Below are positions 53,168 through 63,111 of a stretch of DNA of 64,000 nt, piece by piece. The notes below the pieces were generated by a model. It saw nothing but the letters and a program-made list of their open reading frames with translations. It searched no databases and was not told the DNA's origin. The DNA lies in the NCBI RefSeq assembly GCF_002813245.1, contig NZ_PHUF01000003.1, forward strand, positions 1 to 64,000. Reading direction: 5' to 3'. How positions within the stretch are numbered: position 1 is the stretch's first letter; the number at the start of each line of letters is the position of its first letter. This DNA is from Novosphingobium kunmingense (GTDB lineage: Bacteria; Pseudomonadota; Alphaproteobacteria; Sphingomonadales; Sphingomonadaceae). Made by a program: the position numbers and the translations under genes.

Positions 53168-54190
53168 CTAAAAGAAGGCGCGGATCCCGACCACGGCGGC
53201 GAAGCCGCGGCCGCGATCGCCCGGCTCGGCGCTGCCCGGGATTGCGCTGCCATAGGCGCGTTCCCAGCTCACCCCGACATAGGGCGCGAACTCGGGGCGG
53301 ATCTCGTAGCGCAGCCGCGCGCCCGCCTCGATCTTTTCGATTCCCGCCTGGATGCCGAGTTCGCGCACGTCCTGGAAGGCGATATCGGTTTCCGCTTCCA
53401 GGTTGAGAACCAGCGGACCTGCCAGGCGCCAGTCGTGTTCCGCCCCCAGTCGCGCGTGGAGATCGCCCTTGTTCGACAGCAGCAACTGCGCTTCGGCGTG
53501 AATCCAGTAGGGCAGCAGGGCTTCGATCCCGGCCAGCGCATAGGTCCGGCTCGGTTCGGGGCGGAAGTCGCGGCGCAGGCCGAGCTCGAGGTTGGCATAG
53601 GGATCGAGCGCATGCCGCCACTTGGCGGCGACCTCGGCGCTTTCGACCATTCCGCCGAAGTGGCCCTCGCCCTCGCTGGCAATGACCAGCCGGTCGATGT
53701 CGCCGCCGGTCCAGGCGGTCAGGTCCCACGCATATCCTGTCTCTGGCGAATCCGGCACGACTTCCAGCCGGTTGACGATCAGCGCGCTGCCGCGCCAGCG
53801 GCCCATGCTGGCAAGGTCGGCGCGCGATCCGCGCATCGCGGCGGCGCCGAACACCGCATCGGCGGCGTGATCGGCGGGAACTGGCGGCGACGGCGCGTTG
53901 CCGGGCTCTTCCTGATCCGGATCGGCCGGCCTGGCCGGTGCCATGTGATGGCCGCCGTGATCCATCATGTGGTCGGAATGGTCCTGGGCAGCCGAGGACG
54001 CCGCATCGCCATGCGCCGAATGGTCCTCCTGCTCCTGCGCCGCATCACCATGCGCTGAATGATCCTGCGGTTCGGCTTCTGCGGCTTTGGCAGGCGTCTG
54101 GTGAGTCGAATGGTCGACCTCCTGCGCACCCGCAGGCAGGGCAGCGAGGGCGAAAGGCGCCGCGGCGCCAAGCAGCAACCGGCGCATCAC
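53168..54190 (-). CDS. copB: Copper resistance outer-membrane protein CopB/PcoB
   Basis: Predicted 340-aa protein. The signal peptide ends near AGAQEVD. A His/Met-rich copper-buffering stretch follows (DHSAHGDAAQ repeats and DHSDHMMDHGGHHM, residues about 42-82), then a beta-barrel starting near DAVFGAAAMRGSRADLA and ending RGFAAVVGIRAFF. It overlaps the CopA stop (GTG 54190, or ATG 54187 sharing one base). It is last in the operon headed by the sigma-factor module. Confidence 0.95.
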   Translation of the reverse strand: MMRRLLLGAAAPFALAALPAGAQEVDHSTHQTPAKAAEAEPQDHSAHGDAAQEQEDHSAHGDAASSAAQDHSDHMMDHGGHHMAPARPADPDQEEPGNAPSPPVPADHAADAVFGAAAMRGSRADLASMGRWRGSALIVNRLEVVPDSPETGYAWDLTAWTGGDIDRLVIASEGEGHFGGMVESAEVAAKWRHALDPYANLELGLRRDFRPEPSRTYALAGIEALLPYWIHAEAQLLLSNKGDLHARLGAEHDWRLAGPLVLNLEAETDIAFQDVRELGIQAGIEKIEAGARLRYEIRPEFAPYVGVSWERAYGSAIPGSAEPGDRGRGFAAVVGIRAFF

Positions 54191-55920
54191 GATGCCGCTC
54201 CCGATTCGCGCCGCACGGTGACGACGCGCATCATTCCTTCGTGCATGTGGAGCAGCATGTGGCAGTGGAAGGCCCAGTCGCCCTCGGCATCCGCCGTCAG
54301 GTCGATCGGCACGGTGCCGCCGGGCAGCACGTTTACCGTGTGCTTGACCGGCCGGCTCCCCTTCGCCCCTGTGACGAGTTCGAAGAAATGGCCATGAAGG
54401 TGGATCGGATGCGGCATCATGGTGTCGTTGATGAGGTTGAGGCGCACCCGCTCGCCGAGGCGGAAGGGAATGCGCTCAGCCCCTTCGGAGATCGTCTTGC
54501 CGTCGATCGACCACATGTAGCGTTCCATGTTGGCGGTCAGGTGCAGGTCGATCCGGCGGCTCGGAGTGCGCGCATCGGGGTTGGGCACGGCTGAGCGGAG
54601 CTGCGCGTAGGTCAGCACGCGGTGGCCGGCATCCTCCAGTCCGGTCGGCACGTCGGCCAGCCGGTTGATCCGCTGCGGTGACAGGGTCGCGACCGCAGGC
54701 GACAAGGGCACCTCCGGGGCGGCCTTGGGATCGCGCATGTCCATCGAATGGCTGCCCATGTCGGAATTGACCGGCTTCGACAGATCGATCTCGCCGCCGT
54801 GGCCCATGTCCATGCCGTCCATATCCATGCCCATGTCACGCATCTTGAGCAGCGGGCGCTGGCGTAGCGGCGGCACCTCAGCGGCCATGCCCAAGCGCGG
54901 CGCCAGGGTGGCGCGGACCAGCCCGGAGCGGTCGATCGCCTCGGCGATCACGCCATAGGCCCGGTCCTCGCTCGGGGTGACGATCAGGTCGTAGGTTTCG
55001 GCAATCGCGATCTGCAACTCGTCGACCTCGACCGGCAGGACCCGGTTGGCGTCGGCCGCGACCACGGTAATCGGCAGGCCGGGAATGCGCAGATTGAAGT
55101 TGGTCATGGATGAAGCGTTGATCACCCGCAGCCGCACCCGTTCCCCCGGCGCGAACAGCCCGGTCCAGTTGGCGGCGGTGTCCTGTCCGTTGATGAGGTA
55201 GCTGTAGGTGAAGCCGGTCACGTCCGAAATGTCGGTCGGATCCATGCGCATCGCCGCCCATTCCAGTCGCTCCTTCTGCGACTGGTCGCGCCCGGCGAGC
55301 AGGCCAGCCAGATCCTGCTTCCGCCGGTTGAAATAGCCCGCTGCGATTTTTAGCCGGCGGACCTGCTCGTGCGGGTGCATGGGGCTCCAGTCTGCCAGGA
55401 TCAGGACGTGCTCGCGGTCCGACTGGATCGGATCGGGTCCGGCCGGATCGATGATCAGCGGGCCATAGAGGCCGACCGCTTCCTGCATCCCGGAATGACT
55501 GTGATACCAGTAGGTCCCGGGGTGGACGACCGGGAATTCGTAGTTGAAGGTCTGGCCCGGATCGATCCCGGGAAAGCTTACTCCCGGCACGCCATCCATT
55601 TGGAACGGCAGCAGCACCCCGTGCCAGTGGATCGAGGTCTGCTCCTTCAGGGCGTTCGACACCGCGATCCGCGCGACCTCGCCCTCCTTGAGCCGGATCA
55701 GCGGCGCCGGCACCGTGCCGTTGACGGCGACGGCGTGGTGCAGGCTGCGCTTGCCGACGCGCCAGTGGAACGGCGCGATGTTGAGCTGCGTCACACCTTC
55801 GCCCGCGCCACCCGTGCCCGACTGCGCCCAGGTCGGAAAAGCACTCGCCGTTGCGAGCCCTGCGGCAAGGTATCCGGATTGGCGCAGGACGGCGCGGCGA
55901 TCGAGCAAGGACATGGACAT
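54187..55920 (-). CDS. copA: Periplasmic multicopper oxidase CopA/PcoA
   Basis: Predicted 577-aa Tat-exported oxidase (LLDRRAVLRQSGYLAAGLA signal) that oxidises Cu(I) in the periplasm. Copper ligands are in IHWHGVLLPFQMDGVPG, TYWYHSHSG, HPIHLHGHFFEL and FHCHMLLHMHEGMM. A Met-rich loop (MRDMGMDMDGMDMGHGG, near residue 361) is typical of CopA. It lies 20 bases downstream of the ECF sigma gene and overlaps copB by 4 bases, so metal-dependent control by the sigma module is likely. Confidence 0.96.
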   Translation of the reverse strand: MSMSLLDRRAVLRQSGYLAAGLATASAFPTWAQSGTGGAGEGVTQLNIAPFHWRVGKRSLHHAVAVNGTVPAPLIRLKEGEVARIAVSNALKEQTSIHWHGVLLPFQMDGVPGVSFPGIDPGQTFNYEFPVVHPGTYWYHSHSGMQEAVGLYGPLIIDPAGPDPIQSDREHVLILADWSPMHPHEQVRRLKIAAGYFNRRKQDLAGLLAGRDQSQKERLEWAAMRMDPTDISDVTGFTYSYLINGQDTAANWTGLFAPGERVRLRVINASSMTNFNLRIPGLPITVVAADANRVLPVEVDELQIAIAETYDLIVTPSEDRAYGVIAEAIDRSGLVRATLAPRLGMAAEVPPLRQRPLLKMRDMGMDMDGMDMGHGGEIDLSKPVNSDMGSHSMDMRDPKAAPEVPLSPAVATLSPQRINRLADVPTGLEDAGHRVLTYAQLRSAVPNPDARTPSRRIDLHLTANMERYMWSIDGKTISEGAERIPFRLGERVRLNLINDTMMPHPIHLHGHFFELVTGAKGSRPVKHTVNVLPGGTVPIDLTADAEGDWAFHCHMLLHMHEGMMRVVTVRRESGAAS

Positions 55921-55940
55921 TGCTTGGCACTACGCGGCAT

Positions 55941-56504
55941 TCAGCCGCGTCCCTCAAGTGTTTCGGACAATTTCTGCCGCGCGCGGTAAATACGTGTTTC
56001 GACCGCCTTGCGGCTGATGCCCAGCATAAGGGCCGCCTCGCCCTGCGCCAGTCCCTCGATCGCGCACAGGATCAAGGGCTCTTTCAATTGAGCCGGCAGG
56101 GCGGCGAGGGCACGCCGGATGCGCGCAGTTTCGCGCGCGGCGGACAAGGCCTGCTCCGGGTCCGGGGCAAGGTCGGCCACCTCCGCCGCTTCTTCTAGCG
56201 GACGGGCGAAGGCAAACAGGCGCCGCACCGCGCGTTTTCGCCACCAGTCCCGGCATTTGTTGAGTGCAATTCGCAGCAGCCAGGCTCGCAGCGGCCGCGC
56301 CGGATCGTATCGAGCAAGGTTGGCGAAAGCCGATACGAAGCATTCCTGGGTCACGTCCAGAGCCTCGCTGTCATTGCCGGTATGGTGGCGGGCGAGGCGG
56401 AAGACGGGATCGCGATGGCGGGCCAGCAGCGCGCTGAAGGCGGCCTGCCGTCCGGCCAGCGCCTGCGCGACCAGCGCGGCGTCATCGTCCTGAACGACTC
56501 CCAT
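55941..56504 (-). CDS. ECF sigma factor (CnrH-like)
   Basis: Predicted 187-aa sigma-70 family ECF protein. Region 2 is FSALLARHRDPVFRLARHHTGNDSEALDVTQECFVSAF with LRAWLLRIALNKCRDWWRK. Region 4 is LPAQLKEPLILCAIEGLAQGEAALMLGISRKAVETRIYRARQ. It lies directly downstream of a CnrX-like sensor and a small membrane protein resembling CnrY, in the order Y-X-H. It would drive this operon and possibly other metal genes. Confidence 0.92.
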   Translation of the reverse strand: MGVVQDDDAALVAQALAGRQAAFSALLARHRDPVFRLARHHTGNDSEALDVTQECFVSAFANLARYDPARPLRAWLLRIALNKCRDWWRKRAVRRLFAFARPLEEAAEVADLAPDPEQALSAARETARIRRALAALPAQLKEPLILCAIEGLAQGEAALMLGISRKAVETRIYRARQKLSETLEGRG

Positions 56505-56512
56505 CTTGGCCG

Positions 56513-56962
56513 TCAGCGTTTGGCCGGACCGATCAAAGCGCTCTTCACGGCGGCGTCGAACTTCGCCGTCTGGTCCGGTCGCAGCACCGCGCGCATGGCA
56601 AAGACGTGGCGCAGCGTGGCCTTCTGCAAATCGCCCATTGCCATGTGGCTGTGATCGACCGCCAGCGCGACCCGCGGCCCGAAGGCGTGCTCGTTCGCCA
56701 TGGCTTCGGCCAGTTCGCGGTTGGCCGAGAACAGACGCTGGTCAAGCGCCTTGCGATCTTGCGCGAACCGGGCCTCGATCGCCTCGATCCGCGCCTTCTG
56801 AGCCGGATCGAGACCAAGTCGGTCGTGCATCAGCACGTGCAGTTCGCCGCCGTCATGGTGCGGGCGGCGATCGATCAGGTCGCGAACCAGCCAGCATGCC
56901 GCGATGGCCACGGCGAAGGCCACCACGGCAACCAACAGGTAGCGCGAAGTGCCGCCCATCAA
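56513..56962 (-). CDS. Periplasmic metal sensor, CnrX-like
   Basis: Predicted 149-aa protein with one N-terminal helix (YLLVAVVAFAVAIAACWLV) and a periplasmic helical hairpin. HVLMH gives H42 and H46, then E63, and HVFAM gives H119 and M123 (numbered from TTG 56962; one less from ATG 56959). These match the Ni/Co ligand set reported for CnrX of Cupriavidus (H42, H46, E63, H119, M123). It should relay periplasmic metal to the anti-sigma factor. It overlaps the Y-like gene and precedes the sigma gene by 8 bases. Confidence 0.85.
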   Translation of the reverse strand: MMGGTSRYLLVAVVAFAVAIAACWLVRDLIDRRPHHDGGELHVLMHDRLGLDPAQKARIEAIEARFAQDRKALDQRLFSANRELAEAMANEHAFGPRVALAVDHSHMAMGDLQKATLRHVFAMRAVLRPDQTAKFDAAVKSALIGPAKR

Positions 56963-57216
56963 TCGAGCAACAGGCTTGATGGAGCCGCAGCCGGTACGCC
57001 GAATATCGGCTCGGCCATGGCCGGCCCAGGCGCAGCGATCGCCCCCGCCGTCCCGACCAGCACGCCGATCGCGCCGGCCAGCGCGAGCGTGCGCCGGGCG
57101 ATCTGCCGTTCGCGGCGCGGGCCGATGCCGCCGAGGACCGCCGCATCGAGGCCGTCAAGACTGGCAGGAAGCTGATCGTTGCCCAACCGGGCCAGCGTCA
57201 TGTCGAGTTGGTTCAT
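56959..57216 (-). CDS. Small membrane protein, probable CnrY-like anti-sigma factor
   Basis: Predicted 85-aa protein with about 42 cytoplasmic residues (ending RRERQIARR), one membrane helix (TLALAGAIGVLVGTAGAIA) and a short periplasmic tail. Size, topology and position ahead of the CnrX- and CnrH-like genes fit a CnrY-type anti-sigma factor. Sequence alone is too short to prove it. ATG 57216 has GGAAG 7 bases upstream; the longer open frame to 57417 is not supported. Confidence 0.65.
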   Translation of the reverse strand: MNQLDMTLARLGNDQLPASLDGLDAAVLGGIGPRRERQIARRTLALAGAIGVLVGTAGAIAAPGPAMAEPIFGVPAAAPSSLLLD

Positions 57217-57304
57217 CGTGCTTCTTCCGGAGGTGTCGCCAGACGATACGCGGCAAACCGTTCTATCCCTTGATACGCATCCGCCAACAGGTTTGTCGGA
57301 CGTT

Positions 57305-58033
57305 TCAGGTTTGCCGGGCATCCGCTCGGCGGCGGCGGCGCAGCCAGTTGAAATCGGCCCGCCGGAAGCTCTTGAACAGCAGGTAGAAACCGGTTCCCGC
57401 CATCCACAGGGCGCCAAAGCCGGCGATGATGATCAGCGGGTGGTTGAAGCTCGTCCGATTCACGTAGTCCATGTTGTGCAGCATCCAGAAGAAGTCCCAG
57501 GTCCGCCATGTATCGCCGCGCATGACCAGAAAGCGTGCGGTCTCGCGCGACACATAGGCGCTGGTGTTTTCCGCGTCGGCGAAATCGACCCGCCACATCG
57601 GTCCGGCGAAATCGCGCGATTCGAGATTGGCGTTGTCCATCGGCGTGACCGTCCGGATCGGCGCGTCGTGCATCATCGCGGCGACCGTGCGCGCCAGGTC
57701 CTCGTCCACCTCGACGCGCTCGCCCGTGGTCGCGTCGATCAGGCGTACGCCGTCCTTGCTGTGCAGTTCGTAGACCGGCCGGAACCCCAGATCGCGAAGC
57801 ACGATTCCCGTCACCGCCACGTCGCGGGGCAGCGCCGCCAGGCCGGCATAGCCGCCTTCGGGAAGGCTGTGCGAATGGTGCATGACGTCGCCGTGGCCAC
57901 CGACCTTGTCCATGTCGAGCGTGGCCATCATCGCCCCGCTCACCGCCCATAGCAGGAACTGGATGCCGAGGATCAGGCCGACCCATCTGTGGATGCGCCG
58001 GAAGACCAGCGGTGACAGCCGGACAGGCGTCAT
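57305..58033 (-). CDS. PepSY-domain membrane protein (second of pair)
   Basis: Predicted 242-aa protein with an N-terminal helix (HRWVGLILGIQFLLWAVSGAMM), a periplasmic PepSY-like domain (VYELHSKDGVRLIDATTGERV) and a C-terminal helix pair (WDFFWMLHNMDYVNRTSFN; LIIIAGFGALWMAGTGFYLLF). It overlaps its paralogue upstream by 4 bases (ATGA). Related PepSY-TM proteins occur beside copper and iron genes and may act in metal or electron transfer; function unproven. The 88-base gap to the CnrY-like gene probably holds a promoter. Confidence 0.8.
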   Translation of the reverse strand: MTPVRLSPLVFRRIHRWVGLILGIQFLLWAVSGAMMATLDMDKVGGHGDVMHHSHSLPEGGYAGLAALPRDVAVTGIVLRDLGFRPVYELHSKDGVRLIDATTGERVEVDEDLARTVAAMMHDAPIRTVTPMDNANLESRDFAGPMWRVDFADAENTSAYVSRETARFLVMRGDTWRTWDFFWMLHNMDYVNRTSFNHPLIIIAGFGALWMAGTGFYLLFKSFRRADFNWLRRRRRADARQT

Positions 58034-58734
58034 GCCTTCTTCCTCTTGCGGCGCGGAAACGACCAGACGAGCAGCCATGCGCCCATCACCGCCATCGCGA
58101 ATGCAGACCAGGTTGCCGCGCGCAGCAGCGGATTGTTGACGTTGGACCGCTCGTCGTAGTCCATGATGTGGAGCATCCAGGCGAAGTCGAAGACGCGCCA
58201 CAGCGCATGGCGCCGCCCCACCATTTCGCCGGTCGCCGGCGAAAAGTAGAGCGTCGGCCGGCTCCAGCCTTCGAACTCGACCTGCCAGAACGGCGGCTTG
58301 CGCGCCTGCATCTCCTGCGGGGCTGCGGTCAGCAACCGGACCGAAACGATCCGGCCGTCACCTGCATAGAGGCGCTGCGCCGCCTCGCCAATCTGGACCT
58401 CGGACGGCGGGGGCAGGGTCGCTCCGGTCGCGGCGTCGAACAGGCGCGGCCCGTCCGGTCCGTCGACGCGCCAGACCGGCTGGTCGAGCAATCGCTGCAG
58501 TCGCACCTCCGACGCGCCGGGGACGGATGCTGCGACGGTCGATGGCTCGACCAGACGCGACAAGTCATAAGGGCGCGCGTCGACCGGCCTGATCATATGG
58601 TCGCCGTGGATGATGTCGATATGGACCACCACCATGTAGAGGCCGGTCAGGGTCCAGAGCACGGCTTGGACCCCCACCAGCAAGGCAAGCCACTTGTGCG
58701 TTCGCCGCACGAGTAGCGGCCACCTGATTGCCAT
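58030..58734 (-). CDS. PepSY-domain membrane protein (first of pair)
   Basis: Predicted 234-aa paralogue of the following gene: RRTHKWLALLVGVQAVLWTLTGLYM helix, periplasmic part with PVWRVDGPDGPRLFDAATGA, then DFAWMLHIMDYDERSNVNNP and a C-terminal helix. GAGGAA lies 7 bases before ATG 58734. It begins the minus-strand run that leads through PepSY-2 toward the sigma module and copAB. Confidence 0.8.
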   Translation of the reverse strand: MAIRWPLLVRRTHKWLALLVGVQAVLWTLTGLYMVVVHIDIIHGDHMIRPVDARPYDLSRLVEPSTVAASVPGASEVRLQRLLDQPVWRVDGPDGPRLFDAATGATLPPPSEVQIGEAAQRLYAGDGRIVSVRLLTAAPQEMQARKPPFWQVEFEGWSRPTLYFSPATGEMVGRRHALWRVFDFAWMLHIMDYDERSNVNNPLLRAATWSAFAMAVMGAWLLVWSFPRRKRKKA

Positions 58735-59170
58735 TGCCGTTTTCCTCAGAACGCCGTGCGAAAACCGGCGCGGAAACGGCGGCCGAGAAAGTGGCACTTC
58801 ATGGTGAAACTTGGTGACGCGGTTGCGCCAGGTCTCTCACCCACCGCCGTTGCGGTCGTCAGGAATGCTGCCCTCGTCGCCATGGCTGCACCCCCTACAT
58901 GGATCACGGTCCTGAAAAAAAGACATTTGTGGTATGAACGGGGCAATCGGCAATTTGACGGGGAGGCGCAGGGCGGAATCTGCGCAACACATCGAGCGGC
59001 CTGCTCTCCTGAATCGCAGCCAATCTTTGCCGGAGCCCTGGCGAAGGAGGCAGACGTTGCGACGAAGCGGGTCTACCAGGCAGCACATGATTGCCCCCAA
59101 CAAGCGGTCTTTGCGCTCCTCCAGGCAATCACGAACGCAGTCAGGTCAAGCAAGCGAAGGAGCACACGGG
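58735..59170. other. 436-base divergent intergenic region before copper ATPase
   Basis: This gap between PepSY-1 and the P-type ATPase contains no convincing gene. A plus-strand open frame across it has no recognisable domain and lies in a different frame from the ATPase. It must hold both divergent promoters. AT-richer sequence at 58913-58940 (an A-run followed by TTTGTGGTATGAAC) is the likeliest promoter area. I found no CueR-type palindrome. Confidence 0.4.
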
Positions 59171-61534
59171 ATGGCTGAGACGAAGCCTGGAGCTGACAAC
59201 CGCGATAACGCCCGACACGACCATGGCCGCGGCAAGCACAGCGGCCAGCTTTTCACCGATCCGGTTTGCGGCATGTCCGTCGATCCCGCCACGACACCGC
59301 ACCATTACACCCACGACGGTCACGACCACCATTTTTGCAGCGCGTCGTGCAGGGCCAAGTTTGCCGCCGACCCGCAGCGCTATCTGACGGCAGGCGCGGC
59401 CCCGACCGAAGCGCCCGAAGGCACGATCTGGACCTGCCCGATGCACCCCGAGGTGCGGCAGGACCACCCCGGACCATGCCCGATCTGCGGCATGGCGCTC
59501 GAACCGGCCATGGTCAGCGCGGACGAAGGGCCGAGTCCCGAACTGCTGGACATGACCAGGCGTTTCCGCATCGGCCTTGCGCTGACGCTTCCGGTCTTCG
59601 CGCTCGAAATGGGCAGCCACCTGTTCCCGGCAATCCATCACGCGGTCCCACGGGCCTGGTCGAACTGGATCCAGCTGGTGCTTGCGACCCCGGTCGTGCT
59701 GTGGGCGGGATGGCCGTTCTTCACGCGCGGATGGGCGTCGCTCCGCTCGCGCAACCTCAACATGTTCACGCTGATCGCGATGGGAACCGGCGTCGCGTGG
59801 AGCTACAGTATGGTCGCGGCGCTCGCGCCCGGCGTGTTCCCGCCCGCATTCCGCCAGGCGGGCGGCAGCGTCGCGGTCTATTTCGAGGCAGCGGCTGTCA
59901 TCACCGTGCTGGTCCTGCTCGGGCAAGTGCTCGAACTGCGGGCGCGGGAACGGACGTCGGGGGCGATCAGGGCGCTCCTCAACCTTGCGCCCAAGACCGC
60001 ACGGCGCATTGCCCCGAACGGCAGCGAGGAGGAGATCGGCCTCGACAGCGTCGCCGTCGGCGATCTGCTGCGGGTCCGCCCCGGCGAAAAGGTACCGGTC
60101 GACGGCGTGGTCCGCGACGGTCGCTCGTCGCTCGATGAATCGCTGGTCACCGGCGAATCGATGCCGGTGACCAAGGCGAAGGACGACCGCGTCATCGGCG
60201 GCACGCTCAACCAGACCGGTGCGCTGGTGATCGTCGCCGACAAGGTCGGTCGCGACACCATGCTGGCGCGGATCGTGCAGATGGTCGCCGAAGCCCAGCG
60301 GTCGCGCGCGCCGATCCAGCGCATGGCCGACAAGGTTTCCGGCTGGTTTGTTCCTGCGGTGATCGGCGTTGCGGTCATCGCCTTTGCCGGGTGGAGCATT
60401 TGGGGGCCGGAGCCGCGGTTCGCCTATGGTCTGGTCGCAGCGGTTGCCGTGCTGATCATCGCCTGCCCCTGCGCGCTGGGCCTGGCGACGCCGATGTCGA
60501 TCATGGTCGGTGTCGGGCGGGGGGCCGGGCTGGGCGTATTGATCAAGAACGCCGAAGCGCTCGAACGCATGGAAAAGGTCGACACACTGGTCGTCGACAA
60601 GACCGGGACCCTTACCGAAGGCCGCCCGGCTGTCATCCAGGTCCTGCCCGCCCCCGGCTTCACGGACACCGAGATGCTGCGTTTCGCCGCCGCCGTCGAA
60701 CGCGCGTCCGAGCATCCGCTGGCACGGGCGATCGTTGCGGCGGCAGAGGCGCGCACGATCGAAATCCCGACCGTTGCCGATTTCGATTCGCCGACCGGGC
60801 GCGGAGCGGTGGGAACGGTCGGCGGACAGCGGATTGTGCTGGGCAATGCGCGGTTCCTCGAGGAAGAGGGGGTGGCGACCGGGGGCCTTGCCGCTGCGGC
60901 AGACCAGCTACGCAGTACTGGCGCCACCGCAATCTTCGTCGGTATCGCCGGCCGCTTGGGCGGGACGATCGCCATCGCCGATCCGGTCAGGCAGACCACC
61001 CCCGAGGCCCTGGCTGCGCTCACCGCAGAAGGCATTCGCGTCGTCATGCTGACAGGCGACAACCGCATCACCGCGCTGGCGGTCGCCAAACGGCTCGGCA
61101 TTGTCGACGTCGAAGCGGACGTCCTGCCCGATCACAAGAGCGCGGTCGTCGCTCGGCTCAGGCGGGAGGGCGGGGTCGTCGCCATGGCCGGGGACGGTGT
61201 CAACGATGCACCGGCCCTTGCCGCCGCCGACGTCGGCATCGCCATGGGCTCGGGTACCGATGTCGCGATCGAAAGCGCCAGCGTAACGCTGCTCAATGGC
61301 GATCTCAACGGGATCGTCAGGGCGCGGCGGCTGAGCCAGGCAACGATGGCCAACATTCGCCAGAACCTGGTCTTCGCCTTCGTCTACAACGCGGCCGGCG
61401 TGCCGCTTGCGGCAGGCCTGCTCTATCCGTGGTTCGGGATCCTGCTGTCGCCGATGATCGCGGCGGCGGCGATGGCGCTGTCGTCGTTCAGCGTCGTCGC
61501 CAATGCCCTCAGGCTGAACCGCACGCCTCTGTGA
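59171..61534 (+). CDS. Copper-type P1B ATPase with YHS and metal-binding N-terminus
   Basis: Predicted 787-aa exporter of Cu(I)/Ag(I). The N-terminal YHS-like domain has [10 protein letters not shown] and FCSASC (about residues 35-70). A heavy-metal binding domain follows: [20 protein letters not shown] (about 88-107). Eight helices follow, with the transport motif CPC at 432-434, phosphorylation DKTGT at D476, the HP motif SEHPLARAI and hinge GDGVND. AAGGAG lies 8 bases before ATG 59171. It lacks the usual CxxC ferredoxin-like N-domain, as in SilP/CopF-type pumps. Confidence 0.95.
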   Translation: MAETKPGADNRDNARHDHGRGKHSGQLFTDPVCGMSVDPATTPHHYTHDGHDHHFCSASCRAKFAADPQRYLTAGAAPTEAPEGTIWTCPMHPEVRQDHPGPCPICGMALEPAMVSADEGPSPELLDMTRRFRIGLALTLPVFALEMGSHLFPAIHHAVPRAWSNWIQLVLATPVVLWAGWPFFTRGWASLRSRNLNMFTLIAMGTGVAWSYSMVAALAPGVFPPAFRQAGGSVAVYFEAAAVITVLVLLGQVLELRARERTSGAIRALLNLAPKTARRIAPNGSEEEIGLDSVAVGDLLRVRPGEKVPVDGVVRDGRSSLDESLVTGESMPVTKAKDDRVIGGTLNQTGALVIVADKVGRDTMLARIVQMVAEAQRSRAPIQRMADKVSGWFVPAVIGVAVIAFAGWSIWGPEPRFAYGLVAAVAVLIIACPCALGLATPMSIMVGVGRGAGLGVLIKNAEALERMEKVDTLVVDKTGTLTEGRPAVIQVLPAPGFTDTEMLRFAAAVERASEHPLARAIVAAAEARTIEIPTVADFDSPTGRGAVGTVGGQRIVLGNARFLEEEGVATGGLAAAADQLRSTGATAIFVGIAGRLGGTIAIADPVRQTTPEALAALTAEGIRVVMLTGDNRITALAVAKRLGIVDVEADVLPDHKSAVVARLRREGGVVAMAGDGVNDAPALAAADVGIAMGSGTDVAIESASVTLLNGDLNGIVRARRLSQATMANIRQNLVFAFVYNAAGVPLAAGLLYPWFGILLSPMIAAAAMALSSFSVVANALRLNRTPL

Positions 61535-61544
61535 CGCGACCTCT

Positions 61545-63065
61545 TTATTGCTTCCACCAGGGCTTCGCATCGTCAAACCTTGCCAGCGATCGGCTGGCCG
61601 ATTTCAGCAATCTGAAGCGCGACCTGGCATGCGCGTTCAACTCGGCTTCGAGCTGCGTTGCCAGCCTGGCTGCCGTAATCGGCTCCAGATCCTGGAACAG
61701 GTCCGACCTGCCCTTGGCCGCGACGGAGCGATCGTTGAGCTGGCCCAGGCGATCCTGCAATTGCTCGAGGATCCGGATGAACGAGCGCTTCGCTGCCGGG
61801 GCCTCGTCGGCAAACAGCGACGCAAAGAACTCGGCGGCGTAACGAAGCTTCTTGGAAGCGATGCGCATCTTGTGCCGGCCTCGGTCCGACATCTTGACGA
61901 CGTTCTTGTGCGAACGGAGTCGGCGGTGCTGCCGGGACAGCGCGCGCGACGCGAACTTGGCGAGCGGCTGGCCCCGTTGCGTATCGTCTGCTCGCGTCAG
62001 CCATTCGCCGCTTTCGATCCAGTGCGCCAGTTCGAACAGCAGTCTTTGGAAGGGCGCGTCATCAAGGAGCGTGCGGACCGACTGATATTCGATCTTGCGG
62101 CGCCGTTCCAATTGCTCCGGAAGCTCGCCATGCGCATCATCCGGTCGAGTGTCCTTCCGGATATTGCCGAGCAGGACGTCGAGATCGCGAGCCGGCCCCA
62201 GCCCATCGGCAACCGCCTTAAATTCGGCGCGCAGGACTTTCGACGCCGGATCGTCGACAACGTCGCCAAAGGCGCTGAACGCGGCGCGCAGCCGGCGTAT
62301 CGCCACGCGGCATTGGTGCAACCCCTCGGGACTGCCACGCTCGGCAACCAGCGGATAGTTCTGCAACAGCTGGTCGAGGCAGTTCCAGGCGATCGCCTGG
62401 AAGCCCTCGGCAACGGTCATGGTGCGACGAAGCGTTACCGGACGGGCGATTGCCGCCGCCGGCTGCTTATCGAAGGCCAGCAGGTGGCTCCTCTCGGCCT
62501 TGCCGGCCAGCGACCACTGCAATTCGCTTCCCAACGGCAGTTGCTGTGCCAAGGCCAGAACATCGGCAAGCCGGCCCGTGATAAGCTCCATTTCCAGTTC
62601 GCAGACGGGCGCTTCGCGATCGCCCGCAGAAATCGCGCCGACATCGAAGGCAAGCTCGACCGTGGACCCGGATAGATGCAGCAGCCGTGTCGTCCGCTGG
62701 ATGCGGAGCGAAGCCACCGGCGTCAGCGGAGCGCCGTCCAGCAGACGATTGAGCGCCGCCTTCTGTCTTGCCGGAAAGAGCCGGGGGTCGGGAACGTCAG
62801 CCTCGGTTGCCACATTCCACTCCGAGCGGCGCAGCTGCGACCGCTCTGGCGGGCTGAGTTTGAGAGTCTGTTCGCGGCCATCGGCACTTTCGCGAATGCG
62901 CAGGGCCGCGCCTGCGCGCATCAGCTGCCCGTCGACCGTATCGAAATAGGTCGTGGCGAAGTCGATTTTGCGGTCCTTGCCCGCGAGAGCCGGGTGCGTG
63001 CGAAGCGTCTCCAGCATTGCCGGGGTGGCCATCAACTTGATTTCGGTCTCAGCAGATCGGTTCAT
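61545..63065 (-). CDS. CYTH-CHAD domain protein
   Basis: Predicted 506-aa cytoplasmic protein. The N-terminal CYTH domain starts with ETEIKL (ExExK) and contains TYFDTVDGQLMRAGAALRIRE. The C-terminal CHAD domain (from about residue 215) includes LHQCRVAIRRLRAAFSAF, KMRIASKKLRYAAEFF and LQDRLGQLNDRSVA, with conserved histidines and basic residues. CHAD domains bind polyphosphate (established for several members); the enzyme activity here is unknown. It converges on the copper ATPase with a 10-base gap. Confidence 0.92.
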   Translation of the reverse strand: MNRSAETEIKLMATPAMLETLRTHPALAGKDRKIDFATTYFDTVDGQLMRAGAALRIRESADGREQTLKLSPPERSQLRRSEWNVATEADVPDPRLFPARQKAALNRLLDGAPLTPVASLRIQRTTRLLHLSGSTVELAFDVGAISAGDREAPVCELEMELITGRLADVLALAQQLPLGSELQWSLAGKAERSHLLAFDKQPAAAIARPVTLRRTMTVAEGFQAIAWNCLDQLLQNYPLVAERGSPEGLHQCRVAIRRLRAAFSAFGDVVDDPASKVLRAEFKAVADGLGPARDLDVLLGNIRKDTRPDDAHGELPEQLERRRKIEYQSVRTLLDDAPFQRLLFELAHWIESGEWLTRADDTQRGQPLAKFASRALSRQHRRLRSHKNVVKMSDRGRHKMRIASKKLRYAAEFFASLFADEAPAAKRSFIRILEQLQDRLGQLNDRSVAAKGRSDLFQDLEPITAARLATQLEAELNAHARSRFRLLKSASRSLARFDDAKPWWKQ

Positions 63066-63111
63066 GCGACCCTGGCCTTTCAGTGCAAATTGCCGCGATC
63101 GCCCGATAATC

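Noticed and set aside
57217..57304. ECF-type promoter ahead of the CnrY-like gene (GAAC...CGTC)
   Set aside because: Spacing between the candidate elements is 12-14 bases, shorter than the usual 16-17, so no site is called.
58756..59178. 140-codon plus-strand open frame before the copper ATPase
   Set aside because: No domain, no ribosome site and no sensible composition; the ATPase starts at 59171 in another frame.
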